Assembly (NCBI GenBank): GCA_009377395.1
Contig: WHUB01000016.1
Span: forward strand, 1 to 63,325
DNA: 63,325 bases
Source of the DNA: Actinophytocola sp.
GTDB taxonomy: Bacteria; Actinomycetota; Actinomycetes; Mycobacteriales; Pseudonocardiaceae
Reading direction: 5' to 3'
Shown: piece after piece, positions 25,507-33,093 of the stretch
Layout: the number at the start of each line of letters is the position of its first letter
Position numbering within the stretch: position 1 is the stretch's first letter
Made by a program: the position numbers and the translations under genes
The notes under the pieces: generated by a model
The model's database searches: none
What the model saw: the letters and a program-made list of their open reading frames with translations, nothing else
What the model was told of the DNA's origin: nothing

Positions 25507-26520
25507 ATGACAATCCGGGCGGCCAGCGTGAAGGACGTCGCCGCGCGCGCCGGAGTGTCGCTGGGCACGGTGTCCAACGTGCTGAACCGCCCCGACCGGG
25601 TCAGCGTCCAGACCAAGGCCAGGGTCGAGGCGGCGATGGCCGAGCTCGGTTTCGTGCGCAACGAGTCGGCGCGGCAGCTGCGCGCCGGCCGCAGCAGCGC
25701 GCTCGCCTATGTCATGCTCGACGGGTCCAACCCGTTTTTCGCCGACGTCGCGCACGGCATCGAACAGGCGGCCGAGGCGCAGGACCTGTCGCTGTTCACC
25801 TGCAACAGCAACAACCGCGCCGAGCGCGAGACGGTGTATCTGAACCGGCTGGAAGAGCAGCGGGTGCAGGGCATCCTGATCACGCCGGTCAATCCAGACG
25901 CCGAGGCGCTGGACGAGCTGCCCCGGCGCGGCACGCCGGTGGTGATCGTCGACCGGACGCGCGGCGGCAACACGCACTGCTCGGTCGCCGTCGACGACGT
26001 CCTCGGCGGTGAGCTGGCGGCCAGGCACCTGATCGAGCTGGGTCATCGGCACATCGCCTACATCGGTGGCCCGGACCCGCTCGGCCAGGTGCGCGACCGG
26101 CGACGCGGCGCGCACAAGGCGTTGGCCGACGCCGGTCTCGGGCCGGAACACCTCGTCGACATCGGAACGGAGGCCCTCACCGTCGACGAGGGGCGCAAGG
26201 CGGGGGAACGCCTCGTGGGCCGCCCCGCGAGCAGCCGTCCCACGGCGGCGTTCTGCGCCAACGACCTGCTCGCGCTCGGCCTGCTGCAACAGTGCGTGGC
26301 GCTGCGCATGAGCATTCCGGACGACCTCGCGATCGTCGGCTATGACGACATCGACTTCGCCGCGGCGGCCGCCGTCCCGCTCACCTCGGTGCGGCAACCA
26401 CGGCGCGAGCTGGGCCGCCGGGCCGCTGAGCTGCTGCTCGCCGAGGCGACCGATCCCCAGCACGAGCACGAGCAGGTCGTCTTCACCCCGGAGCTGGTCG
26501 TCCGAGGCTCGACGCGGTAG
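25507..26520 (+). CDS. LacI family transcriptional regulator (probable rhamnose regulator)
   Basis: The 337-residue protein has an N-terminal LacI headpiece (VKDVAARAGVSLGTVSNVLN, then the hinge-helix segment NESARQLRAGRS) and a periplasmic-binding-protein-like effector domain (residues about 62-335, with DRTRGG and VGYDDIDFA at typical places). The ATG at 25507 has AAGGAG 6 bases upstream; 30 further open codons are not needed. It is divergent from rhaE, with an excellent palindrome between them, so it most likely represses the rhamnose genes and is released by rhamnulose or a phosphate ester. The gene is intact, unlike its downstream neighbour. Confidence 0.9.
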   Translation: MTIRAASVKDVAARAGVSLGTVSNVLNRPDRVSVQTKARVEAAMAELGFVRNESARQLRAGRSSALAYVMLDGSNPFFADVAHGIEQAAEAQDLSLFTCNSNNRAERETVYLNRLEEQRVQGILITPVNPDAEALDELPRRGTPVVIVDRTRGGNTHCSVAVDDVLGGELAARHLIELGHRHIAYIGGPDPLGQVRDRRRGAHKALADAGLGPEHLVDIGTEALTVDEGRKAGERLVGRPASSRPTAAFCANDLLALGLLQQCVALRMSIPDDLAIVGYDDIDFAAAAAVPLTSVRQPRRELGRRAAELLLAEATDPQHEHEQVVFTPELVVRGSTR

Positions 26521-26532
26521 CGCCACCGTGTA

Positions 26533-26611
26533 GCTGCGACCATATCAACAGCAAGGCTGCGACCAGATTAACGCTCGAGTAGCGACCAAATTAACACGCA
26601 GATCGGTAACA
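26533..26611 (-). mobile_element. Solo IS21-like terminal end with three 23-base-spaced repeats (remnant)
   Basis: Three copies of GCGACCA followed by an AT-rich ATTAAC-like block begin at 26536, 26559 and 26582, exactly 23 bases apart. Beyond the last copy the sequence ends in a possible terminal ACA at 26609-26611; on the minus strand this reads TGTTACCG inward. Multiple spaced terminal repeats and a 5'-TGT end are known for the IS21 family. No istA or istB gene is present. The piece sits exactly between the intact LacI gene and the truncated ATPase, as expected for a deletion scar. The family assignment is an inference from pattern memory. Confidence 0.5.
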
Positions 26612-26622
26612 CGCGGAACGCT

Positions 26623-27737
26623 CAGTGGCGCAGCCTCGATCGGACAGTGACTCGCCAGGCAGCCGAGTTCGACCCGACCGAGTTCGTCGCGGGCGCGGAG
26701 CGGCTCATCATCGACGAGGTTCAGCGCGTGCCCGAGCTGTTGCTGGCGATCAAGGAGACCGTCGACTCCGATCCACGGCCAGGACGATTCCTGTTGACGG
26801 GGCCGGCTCGGGTCCTTGGCCTGCGCGGCTTGCCGGACGCGTTGCCCGGCCGGATGGAGACCATCGAACTGTGGCCACTGTCGCAAGGCGAGATCGACTC
26901 GGCTCCGGACGGCTTCGTCGACGCCATCTTCGCGCAGGGGCCTGCGTTCCACCACACGTCGGCAGAGACCAGAAACAGCTACATCGACCGGATCGTCCGT
27001 GGCGGCTTTCCCGAGGCGACCGCACGTACGCAGCGCCGACGCGAGCGATTTTTCGACTCGTACGTCGCCGACGTCATCAACCGTGACGTGATCCAGCTTT
27101 CCGAGATCGAGCGCGGACCCGAGATGCACGCTCTGACCCGCCTCATCGCGGCGAGGTCCGGCCAGCTTCTCGTGCTGGGCACCCTCGGAAACGTACTGGG
27201 CCTCCCTCACCCCACCGTCAAGCGCTACGTGGGGTGGCTCGAAGAAGTGTTCCTGCTCAAACGTATTCCGCCGTGGTCGCGAAACCTCAGCACCCGTGCG
27301 GTCGGGACGCCCAAGGTCGCGATGGTCGCTCGGGAATCGCCGCCAACCTGCTCGGGCTCGACGCGAGCAGGCTTCGGCAACCGTCGAGTCCACTCGGTCC
27401 CCTTCTCGAGGGCTTCGTGGCAATGGGGATCGCACGCCAGCTGACGTGGTGCGAGCAACGCGTTGATCTTTACCACTACCGAACCAAAGACAAGGTCGAA
27501 GTCGACATCGTACTGGAGAACCGCCGAGGCGAAGTGGTAGCGATCGACGTCAAGGCCGCGTCAACGGTGCGTGGTGAGGACTTCCGGGGGATCCGTCACC
27601 TTGCCGACCGTATCGGCGACGACCTCGTAGCCGGCATCGTCCTCTACACCGGCGAGCAGACACTTCCCTTCGGGCCACGTTTCCGCGTGATACCCGTGGG
27701 CGCAGTGTGGGAAACCGCCGCAGACTCGGCCAGCTGA
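26623..27737 (+). pseudogene. DUF4143/AAA+ ATPase remnant, 5'-truncated and frameshifted
   Basis: Similarity begins at WRSLD around 26626, so the Walker A loop that should lie about 40-60 residues earlier is gone. Walker B is present (RLIIDEVQRVPELLLAIK), followed by FLLTGPARVL, GGFPEA and the Arg-rich segment before the DUF4143 winged helix (YVADVINRDV, LGLPHPTVKRYVGWLEEVFLL). Around 27325 the coding frame shifts: GTPKVAMV continues as SGIAANLLGLDASRLRQ in another frame. The nuclease-like C-terminal part (EVDIVLENRRGEVVAIDVKAA) then runs to the TGA at 27737. Two independent defects make it a clear pseudogene. The 5' end is next to the IS21-like scar. Confidence 0.88.
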
Positions 27738-27743
27738 GGCGCG

Positions 27744-28706
27744 CTACGCGTTCGCGTCGAGGAGCTCGGTCATCGCGAGGTGTCCGGCATGCAGACCGTC
27801 GGTGATGACGACCGGGTCGGCTTCCATGCGTCCGACCCGAGGCGTGTCAGGGCCGGGGCGGACGGCCAGCATCGCCGGGGTGAGGGCCAGGTCGGTGCTG
27901 TGGGTCGTCAGGCGCTGGGCCACGGCGGCGGATCGGGTGCCGCGGGCGAGGAACGGCTCGCGGGCGCCGGGGGCGGTTCGGCGTAGCCAGGCGCCGGTGA
28001 TGGCGCGGAGCACCGCCGAGTCGGCGGCCAGATCGCCGGACTTCCGTGAGCTGAGCACCAGCAGATGGGTCGCTCCCGCCGCGAGCGGCGTGTCCAGCGG
28101 GATGGCCTCGGCGACGCCGGCGTCGATGTAGCGGGCTCCTGCCAGGTGGACCGGCTTTCCGGCGAGCAGCGGCAGCGACGCACTCGCCCGCAGCGCACGA
28201 TGCAGGGACTGCTTGTCGCCGATGTGGCGGTGCAGGTCGACGGCGAGGCCGGTGTCGGCGTCGGTCGCCACCGGATGGATGCTGACGGGGCTGGCGAGGA
28301 TATGGGCCGCGTCGAGCCCGAGGGTGCGATCGTAGAACTCGCCGATCAGCCACTCGAGGTCGACGAGCGGACGACGGCGGATCGGGTTGGACAGCCGCGA
28401 GAACGGCGCGAACGAGGCGGGGTCCGTCCAGGCTTTCATGCCGGTGCTGATGTCGCCGCTGAGCAACCACGCCGCCGTCAGCGCACCCGACGACGCCCCG
28501 TAGACGGCGTCGAACGCGGACAGGAACCGCCGCTCGTTCAGTGCGAGCGCCATGCCGCCGGAGATGACGCCCCGGTTGCCGCCGCCCTCGATCGAGAGCA
28601 CGACGCGATGGGGGTCGGAGCGCTGGCCCGGCTGGCTGTCGGTCGCGAGCCGTTCGCGCAGCACCGCGAGCACGGGATGCTCGGTCGCGTCACCGTTGCC
28701 GGCCAT
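27744..28706 (-). CDS. Patatin-like phospholipase family protein
   Basis: The 320-residue cytoplasmic protein carries the patatin set. VLSIEGGGNRGVISGGMALA is the glycine-rich oxyanion loop, YGASSGALTAAWL holds the G-x-S-x-G nucleophile elbow, and YIDAGVAEAIPLD gives the catalytic Asp in a DxG-like setting (DAG in place of the common DGG). It would hydrolyse acyl esters of phospholipids or other lipids. The ATG at 28704-28706 is chosen because GAGGTGATC stands directly upstream. It starts 3 bases after the stop of the PIN-domain gene, so it shares the transcript of the VapBC-like pair. A link to that system is possible but not shown. Confidence 0.88.
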   Translation of the reverse strand: MAGNGDATEHPVLAVLRERLATDSQPGQRSDPHRVVLSIEGGGNRGVISGGMALALNERRFLSAFDAVYGASSGALTAAWLLSGDISTGMKAWTDPASFAPFSRLSNPIRRRPLVDLEWLIGEFYDRTLGLDAAHILASPVSIHPVATDADTGLAVDLHRHIGDKQSLHRALRASASLPLLAGKPVHLAGARYIDAGVAEAIPLDTPLAAGATHLLVLSSRKSGDLAADSAVLRAITGAWLRRTAPGAREPFLARGTRSAAVAQRLTTHSTDLALTPAMLAVRPGPDTPRVGRMEADPVVITDGLHAGHLAMTELLDANA

Positions 28707-28708
28707 GA

Positions 28709-29101
28709 TCACCTCGGCGCCACGACGGCGACACCGCTCGCGCTGGCGGCGTCCGCGAGCCGCTGGTCGTACGTGATCATCACGTCCACGTCTTGCTGCA
28801 ACATCAGCGCGGTCGCCAGGTGAATGGCGTCAAGCGACCGCAACTCCGGCGTCGGTATCCGGCTCGCCGACTCCATCACCGCCGCGGTCACATCGACAAG
28901 CCCGACCCGTTCCAGCGCGATGTCGATTCGCGGCAGCAGTCCGGCCTGACTTCGCAGTGCGGCACGGCGTGCCTCAAGCGTCAGGAGCCTGCTGGAAATA
29001 TGCCCGGTCTCCGGTCGCGCGGAAATGTAACTCCAGAGCGCGTCCGACTCCTGCTCCTGCCACACCAGCTTGACGAACGCCGAGGTGTCGAGATAGATCA
29101 C
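28709..29101 (-). CDS. PIN-domain toxin (VapC-like)
   Basis: The 130-residue protein has the PIN-domain pattern: IYLDTSAFVKLV at the N-terminus with the first acidic residue, an acidic residue in the middle (LEARRAAL), LRSLDAIHLATAL with the third, and TYDQRLADAA with the last. Such proteins are ribonucleases of type II toxin-antitoxin systems. The GTG start at 29101 overlaps the antitoxin stop as GTGA, which is the usual coupling in vapBC. All expected acidic residues are present, so it appears active. The RNA target is unknown. Confidence 0.88.
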   Translation of the reverse strand: MIYLDTSAFVKLVWQEQESDALWSYISARPETGHISSRLLTLEARRAALRSQAGLLPRIDIALERVGLVDVTAAVMESASRIPTPELRSLDAIHLATALMLQQDVDVMITYDQRLADAASASGVAVVAPR

Positions 29102-29379
29102 CAGCGTTCCGAGTCCCGCATCTCGTCGAGCACCTCGCTCAACGGCTGCCCGTCGTCCGGCATCGGTTGCGGCGGACCGAGGTCCACGAGACTCGACGTG
29201 GCGGGCTGGTACTGACCGACGGCTTCCAGCCGTTCGAGCGCTGAGCCGGCGTGTTCGGCGGGCACCAAGTACGCCACCAGCCTGCCTCGATCGGTCACCG
29301 CCACACGTTCGCCGCTCTTGGCCAGCGCGACATACCGGGAGGCATGCTGTCGCAGCTCGCGAATTCCCACCGCATCCAT
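29098..29379 (-). CDS. Phd/YefM-type antitoxin (VapB-like)
   Basis: The 93-residue protein begins with AVGIRELRQHASRYVALAKSGERVAVTDRGRLVAYLVP, the Phd/YefM fold that binds DNA and the toxin; this is described here by its ends and not spelled out further. The C-terminal 40 residues are acidic and would wrap the toxin. The ATG at 29377-29379 is chosen (codon 7 of a longer open frame) because it gives the normal N-terminus and sits just after the operator. It would neutralise the adjoining PIN protein and repress the pair together with it. Confidence 0.88.
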   Translation of the reverse strand: MDAVGIRELRQHASRYVALAKSGERVAVTDRGRLVAYLVPAEHAGSALERLEAVGQYQPATSSLVDLGPPQPMPDDGQPLSEVLDEMRDSERW

Positions 29380-29388
29380 GGCACAAAT

Positions 29389-29407
29389 GTAGCACATGAA
29401 GTGCTAC
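29389..29407. promoter_or_regulatory. Operator of the VapBC-like pair
   Basis: GTAGCAC-ATGAA-GTGCTAC is a perfect inverted repeat with 7-base arms and a 5-base spacer. It sits 9 bases upstream of the antitoxin start, which is where these antitoxins autoregulate. The arms are AT-richer than the surroundings. Confidence 0.7.
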
Positions 29408-29417
29408 CTGGACTGCC

Positions 29418-31064
29418 TCAACCCGGCACGACGGAGTCGCCGTTGTGCGCGAGCGGCACCGTGACCGGCTCTCCCGCGGCGGCATCGGACTGGAACGTGA
29501 CCACGTAGTCGCGGTCGTCGATGTCCACCACGGCGACGAAGTTGCGGAAGTCCGGCCCGAACAGCTTGCGCCACCACACCGGCCTCGGCTCGACGCCGCG
29601 ACGCCGCGCCCACCGGCTCACCGCCCGCGTCACCCCCGGCGACCAGGTGATCCGGAAGGCCCACTCCGCGACCCGCTGGATGGTGTTGTGCACCGGCGAG
29701 CACGTCACCTGCCACACCCGGGGCGACTCCTGCTCATCGAAGGTCGCCTCCGCGACGTAGCTGTGGTGGACGTCGCCGGAGAGCACGCTGACCGTCGCCG
29801 GTGGCCGCGTGGTGCGCTCGCCGTTGCCGATGGCGCGCAGCAGGGCGGTCAGGCGGTCGAACGAGGTGCGGAACGCCGCCCAGTGCTCGAGGTCGATCGC
29901 GCGGCGCACCCGCTCGGCCAGCCAGCCACGCGCCCCGCCACGGTCGCACGCCCGCTCGTTGACCGACTCCAGCTCGTGGACCGCATGCGGCAGCAGCCAC
30001 GGCAGCGACGACCCGATCAGCAGGTGCTCGTAGTCGCCGCTGGTCGCGTCCTCGATCCAGGCGAACTCGTCGTCGGACACCATGAGCCGCTGCCCGTCGA
30101 GGATGCGACCGGACCGGGTGTCGATCACCACCAGCCGCACCGAGCCGACATCGCGGCGGTAGCTCCACCGCATCGACTTCGTGCCGCCGACCTCGGCGTC
30201 GGCACGGTCGGCGAACTCGTGCAGCACGTCGTAGGCGTCGCCGGTCTCGCCTACCCGCCGGACCTCGGCCAGCGTCGGGTCGGCGGCGAGGTCGTCCGGC
30301 GTCAGGTTGCCGAGGTGCTGGTAGAGCCAGTACGCCATCAGCGAGCCGCGAATCCGCTCCGGCCACCACGACGACCGCGCCATGTCGCGTCGCCATGCCG
30401 CCGACGTGTTCCAGTCGTCGATCACGTCATGGTCGTCGAAGATCATCGACGTCGACACGGTGGACATCAGCCAGCGGATCTCGGGGTCGGCCCAGGTCTC
30501 CCGGTAGAGATAGGTGCATTCCTCGAAGTCGGCGACGCCGATCCCGGGCGGTTTCCCGGTGTCGCGGCGCTGCTTGATCCAGTCGCGCACGCGGGGCGAC
30601 GTCTCGTCGGCGTATACCTGGTCACCGAGCAGCAGCAGCACGTCCGGCCACTGCGCGTGCGGCTGTTCCGCCATCCGCTCGGCGTAGGCGTTGAGCGCGT
30701 CGTCGCCGACCCGGCGTCGCTGCCGGGCGGTCAGCGGCGCGGCAAAGCGGCAGGAACCGAACACCATCCGCAGCCGCGAACCCTGGTCGGCCGCGTGGGT
30801 ACGGATCCGGCTCGCCGGGAACGGCGAGTCCGGCAGCGGCCACACGGTGACGCCGTCGAGCGTGACCGTGTACGGCCTCGACTCCCCCGGCGTCAGCCCG
30901 GTGACGACGACCAGCCCGTAGTGGTGCCCGCCGACGCAGAACGTGCGCGAGCCACTGCCCAGCACCTCGACTCTGCACGGCCGGTCGGTCTCCACCCAGA
31001 TCGTCGCCGACGTCGCATCGACGTGCCGTAATACAGGTCCCAGGATCAGCTGTGGTTCATTCAT
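29418..31064 (-). CDS. Alkaline phosphatase D-like (PhoD family) metallophosphatase
   Basis: The 548-residue protein has an N-terminal fibronectin-like domain (LGPVLRHVDATSATIWVET) and then a PhoD-type metallophosphoesterase domain. Visible motifs are FGSCRF, LLLGDQVYAD with a metal-binding Asp, IFDDHDVIDDWN with the Asp-Asp-His, and VLSGDVHHSYVAE near the C-terminus. No Tat signal peptide is visible, so unlike secreted PhoD it would be cytoplasmic, or its export signal is not recognised. It would cleave phosphate mono- or diesters. The ATG at 31062-31064 is used. It is 45 bases downstream of the kynureninase gene on the same strand. Confidence 0.87.
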   Translation of the reverse strand: MNEPQLILGPVLRHVDATSATIWVETDRPCRVEVLGSGSRTFCVGGHHYGLVVVTGLTPGESRPYTVTLDGVTVWPLPDSPFPASRIRTHAADQGSRLRMVFGSCRFAAPLTARQRRRVGDDALNAYAERMAEQPHAQWPDVLLLLGDQVYADETSPRVRDWIKQRRDTGKPPGIGVADFEECTYLYRETWADPEIRWLMSTVSTSMIFDDHDVIDDWNTSAAWRRDMARSSWWPERIRGSLMAYWLYQHLGNLTPDDLAADPTLAEVRRVGETGDAYDVLHEFADRADAEVGGTKSMRWSYRRDVGSVRLVVIDTRSGRILDGQRLMVSDDEFAWIEDATSGDYEHLLIGSSLPWLLPHAVHELESVNERACDRGGARGWLAERVRRAIDLEHWAAFRTSFDRLTALLRAIGNGERTTRPPATVSVLSGDVHHSYVAEATFDEQESPRVWQVTCSPVHNTIQRVAEWAFRITWSPGVTRAVSRWARRRGVEPRPVWWRKLFGPDFRNFVAVVDIDDRDYVVTFQSDAAAGEPVTVPLAHNGDSVVPG

Positions 31065-31109
31065 CACATTTCGGCGATCAGTTCGGGGGTGAGCCGTCGG
31101 TGCTGGCCA

Positions 31110-32345
31110 TCATGTCACGGCCGACCGCACGCCGAACCGATCCGCCTGCCAGACGCCGGAAGCCAGCACATCGCGCAGCTCCTGCACGGCGTCCCAGACG
31201 TCGACGTAACGCAGGTACAGCGGGGCGAACCCGAAGCGCATCACATCGGGCTCCCGGAAGTCGCCGATCACGCCGCGTTCGATCAGCGCCCGCACGATGC
31301 GGTATCCCTCCTGGTGCCGCAGCGCGATCTGGCTGCCGCGCTGCTCCGGGTCCCGCGGCGAGGCGACCTCGATGCCGTGCCCGGCGCACTCTCGCTCGGC
31401 CAGCTCCAGGAACAGGCTGGTCAGCGCGACGCTCTTGGCGCGGAGCCGATCGAGGTCGACCCGGTTCCAGATGTCGAGGCTGCTCTCGAGCGGCGCGTAG
31501 GCCAGTATCGGCGGCGAGCCGACCAGGAACCGGGAGACGCCCGGCGCGGGCTGGTAGTCGACGTCGAACGCGAACGGGTCGGCGTGCCCGTGCCAGCCGG
31601 ACAACGGCTGCCGGGCGCTGTCCTGATGGCGCCGGGCGGCGAACAGGAACGCCGGCGAGCCCGGACCGCCGTTGACGTACTTGTAGGTGCAGCCGACCGC
31701 GAAGTCGGCGTCGCAGTCGCCGAGGCGCACCGGCAGCGCGCCCACGCTGTGGCAGACGTCCCAGATCATCAGCGCGCCCGCGCGGTGCACCCGCTCGGTC
31801 ACCCGCGCCATGTCGCGCAGCCGTCCGGTGCGGTAGTCGACGTGGCCGAGCACGACCACCGCGACGTCGTCGTCCAACGCCTCGCCAAGGTCTTGGCCGT
31901 CGTCGAGCAGCCGTCGCCGGTGGCTGCCCGCGGCGCCTTCGATGATGTAGAGGTCGGTCGGGAAGCCGCCCGCCTCCGACACCACGGTCGTGCGGTCCGG
32001 CCGCAGCCGCAGCGCCGCGCTGAGCACCTTGAACAGGTTGATCGACGTCGAGTCGCAGACCACGACCTCGTCCGGCTCGGCGCCGACCAGCGGGGCAAGC
32101 CGCGCCCCGAGCGTGCGCGGCTTGTCGAACCAGCCGGCGTCGTTCCAGCTGCGAATCAGCCCGTCGCCCCATTCGACGTCGACCACCTCGCGCACCCGGT
32201 CGCGCGCCGCGCGCGGCAGCGGGCCGAGCGAGTTGCCGTCGAGGTAGATCGTGCCCTCCGGCAGTGCGAACTCCGCCCGCAGCGGCGCGAGCGGATCATG
32301 CCTGTCCAGCTCGGCGCAGTCCGAGCGTTCGATCGGGGCGGCCAT
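31110..32345 (-). CDS. kynU: Kynureninase
   Basis: The 411-residue PLP enzyme shows the kynureninase landmarks: IYLDGNSLGPLPRA near residue 35, GWFDKPRTLG, WDVCHSVGALPV with the PLP-binding Asp, and CTYKYVNGGPGSPAF with the Schiff-base Lys. The family converts kynurenine (or 3-hydroxykynurenine) to anthranilate (or 3-hydroxyanthranilate) plus alanine. The start at 32345 has AAAGGAG 6 bases upstream. No tryptophan dioxygenase or kynurenine formamidase gene is beside it, so the rest of the pathway is elsewhere. It is divergent from the MBL-fold gene, with only 36 bases between. Confidence 0.92.
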   Translation of the reverse strand: MAAPIERSDCAELDRHDPLAPLRAEFALPEGTIYLDGNSLGPLPRAARDRVREVVDVEWGDGLIRSWNDAGWFDKPRTLGARLAPLVGAEPDEVVVCDSTSINLFKVLSAALRLRPDRTTVVSEAGGFPTDLYIIEGAAGSHRRRLLDDGQDLGEALDDDVAVVVLGHVDYRTGRLRDMARVTERVHRAGALMIWDVCHSVGALPVRLGDCDADFAVGCTYKYVNGGPGSPAFLFAARRHQDSARQPLSGWHGHADPFAFDVDYQPAPGVSRFLVGSPPILAYAPLESSLDIWNRVDLDRLRAKSVALTSLFLELAERECAGHGIEVASPRDPEQRGSQIALRHQEGYRIVRALIERGVIGDFREPDVMRFGFAPLYLRYVDVWDAVQELRDVLASGVWQADRFGVRSAVT

Positions 32346-32359
32346 GGTTTCTCCTTTCC

Positions 32360-32377
32360 GGGAGCGGATAGGCTCCC
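32360..32377. promoter_or_regulatory. Inverted repeat in the kynU/MBL divergent promoter
   Basis: GGGAGC and GCTCCC flank GGATAG. The whole intergenic region is only 36 bases, so this repeat covers half of it and could be an operator for both genes or a hairpin in the MBL leader. Confidence 0.3.
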
Positions 32378-32381
32378 CCTC

Positions 32382-33092
32382 ATGTCCGACCGACTCTATT
32401 TCCGCCAGCTGCTGTCCGGCCGTGACTTCGCCGTCGGCGACCCCGTCGCCACCCAAATGCTCAACTTCGCGTATCTGATCGGCGACACCGAGACGCGGGA
32501 GGCCGTCATCGTCGACCCGGCCTACGCCGTCGGCGACCTGCTCGACACGCTCGCCGCGGACGACATGCGACTGGTCGGCGTGCTCGGCACCCACCACCAC
32601 CCCGACCACGTCGGCGGCAGCATGATGGGCTTCGAGCTGCCGGGACTGGCCGAGCTGCTGGCGCGCGAGCAGGTTCCGGTGCACGTCAACCGCGAGGAGC
32701 TGGACTGGGTGCGGCGCGTCACGGGCGTGTCGGAGACCGATCTCACCGGGCACGACCACGACGACGCGATCGAGGTCGGCGCCATCACGATCCGCACCCT
32801 GCACACGCCCGGGCACACGCCGGGCAGCCAGTGCTTCCTCATCGGCGACCGGCTCGTCGCGGGCGACACGCTGTTCCTCGACGGCTGCGGCCGGACCGAC
32901 TTCCCCGGCGGCGACGCCGAGGCGATGTATCACAGCCTGCACCAGCTCGCGGGCCTGCCGAACGATCCGGTCGTGTACCCGGGGCACCAGTACTCGAAGG
33001 ACCCGTCGGCGCCGCTGTCCTCGGTGCGGGAGAACAACGTCGTGTTCCGTCCCCGGTCGCTGCAGGAATGGCAGCAGATGTTCGGCGCCTGA
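32382..33092 (+). CDS. MBL-fold metallo-hydrolase (glyoxalase II-like)
   Basis: The 236-residue protein carries the metallo-beta-lactamase ligands in order: GTHHHPDHVGG (H-x-H-x-D-H), HTPGHTPGS with the third-site His, AGDTLFLDG with the bridging Asp, and VYPGHQYS with the last His. The C-terminus (VRENNVVFRPRSL) resembles glyoxalase II and persulfide dioxygenase types more than lactamases. It probably hydrolyses a thioester or oxidises a persulfide; the substrate is unknown. The ATG at 32382 has a weak ribosome site. It is convergent with the penicillin-acylase gene, one base between their stop codons. Confidence 0.88.
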   Translation: MSDRLYFRQLLSGRDFAVGDPVATQMLNFAYLIGDTETREAVIVDPAYAVGDLLDTLAADDMRLVGVLGTHHHPDHVGGSMMGFELPGLAELLAREQVPVHVNREELDWVRRVTGVSETDLTGHDHDDAIEVGAITIRTLHTPGHTPGSQCFLIGDRLVAGDTLFLDGCGRTDFPGGDAEAMYHSLHQLAGLPNDPVVYPGHQYSKDPSAPLSSVRENNVVFRPRSLQEWQQMFGA

Positions 33093-33093
33093 C

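Noticed and set aside
26521-26611. The three 23-base-spaced repeats as a CRISPR array or plasmid iterons
   Set aside because: Repeats are short and degenerate with only three copies, there are no cas or rep genes, and the flanking pseudogene fits an insertion-sequence end better.
31089-33092. A 667-codon frame that would extend the MBL-fold protein upstream
   Set aside because: The extension is antisense to kynureninase and lacks structure; the metallo-hydrolase begins at 32382.
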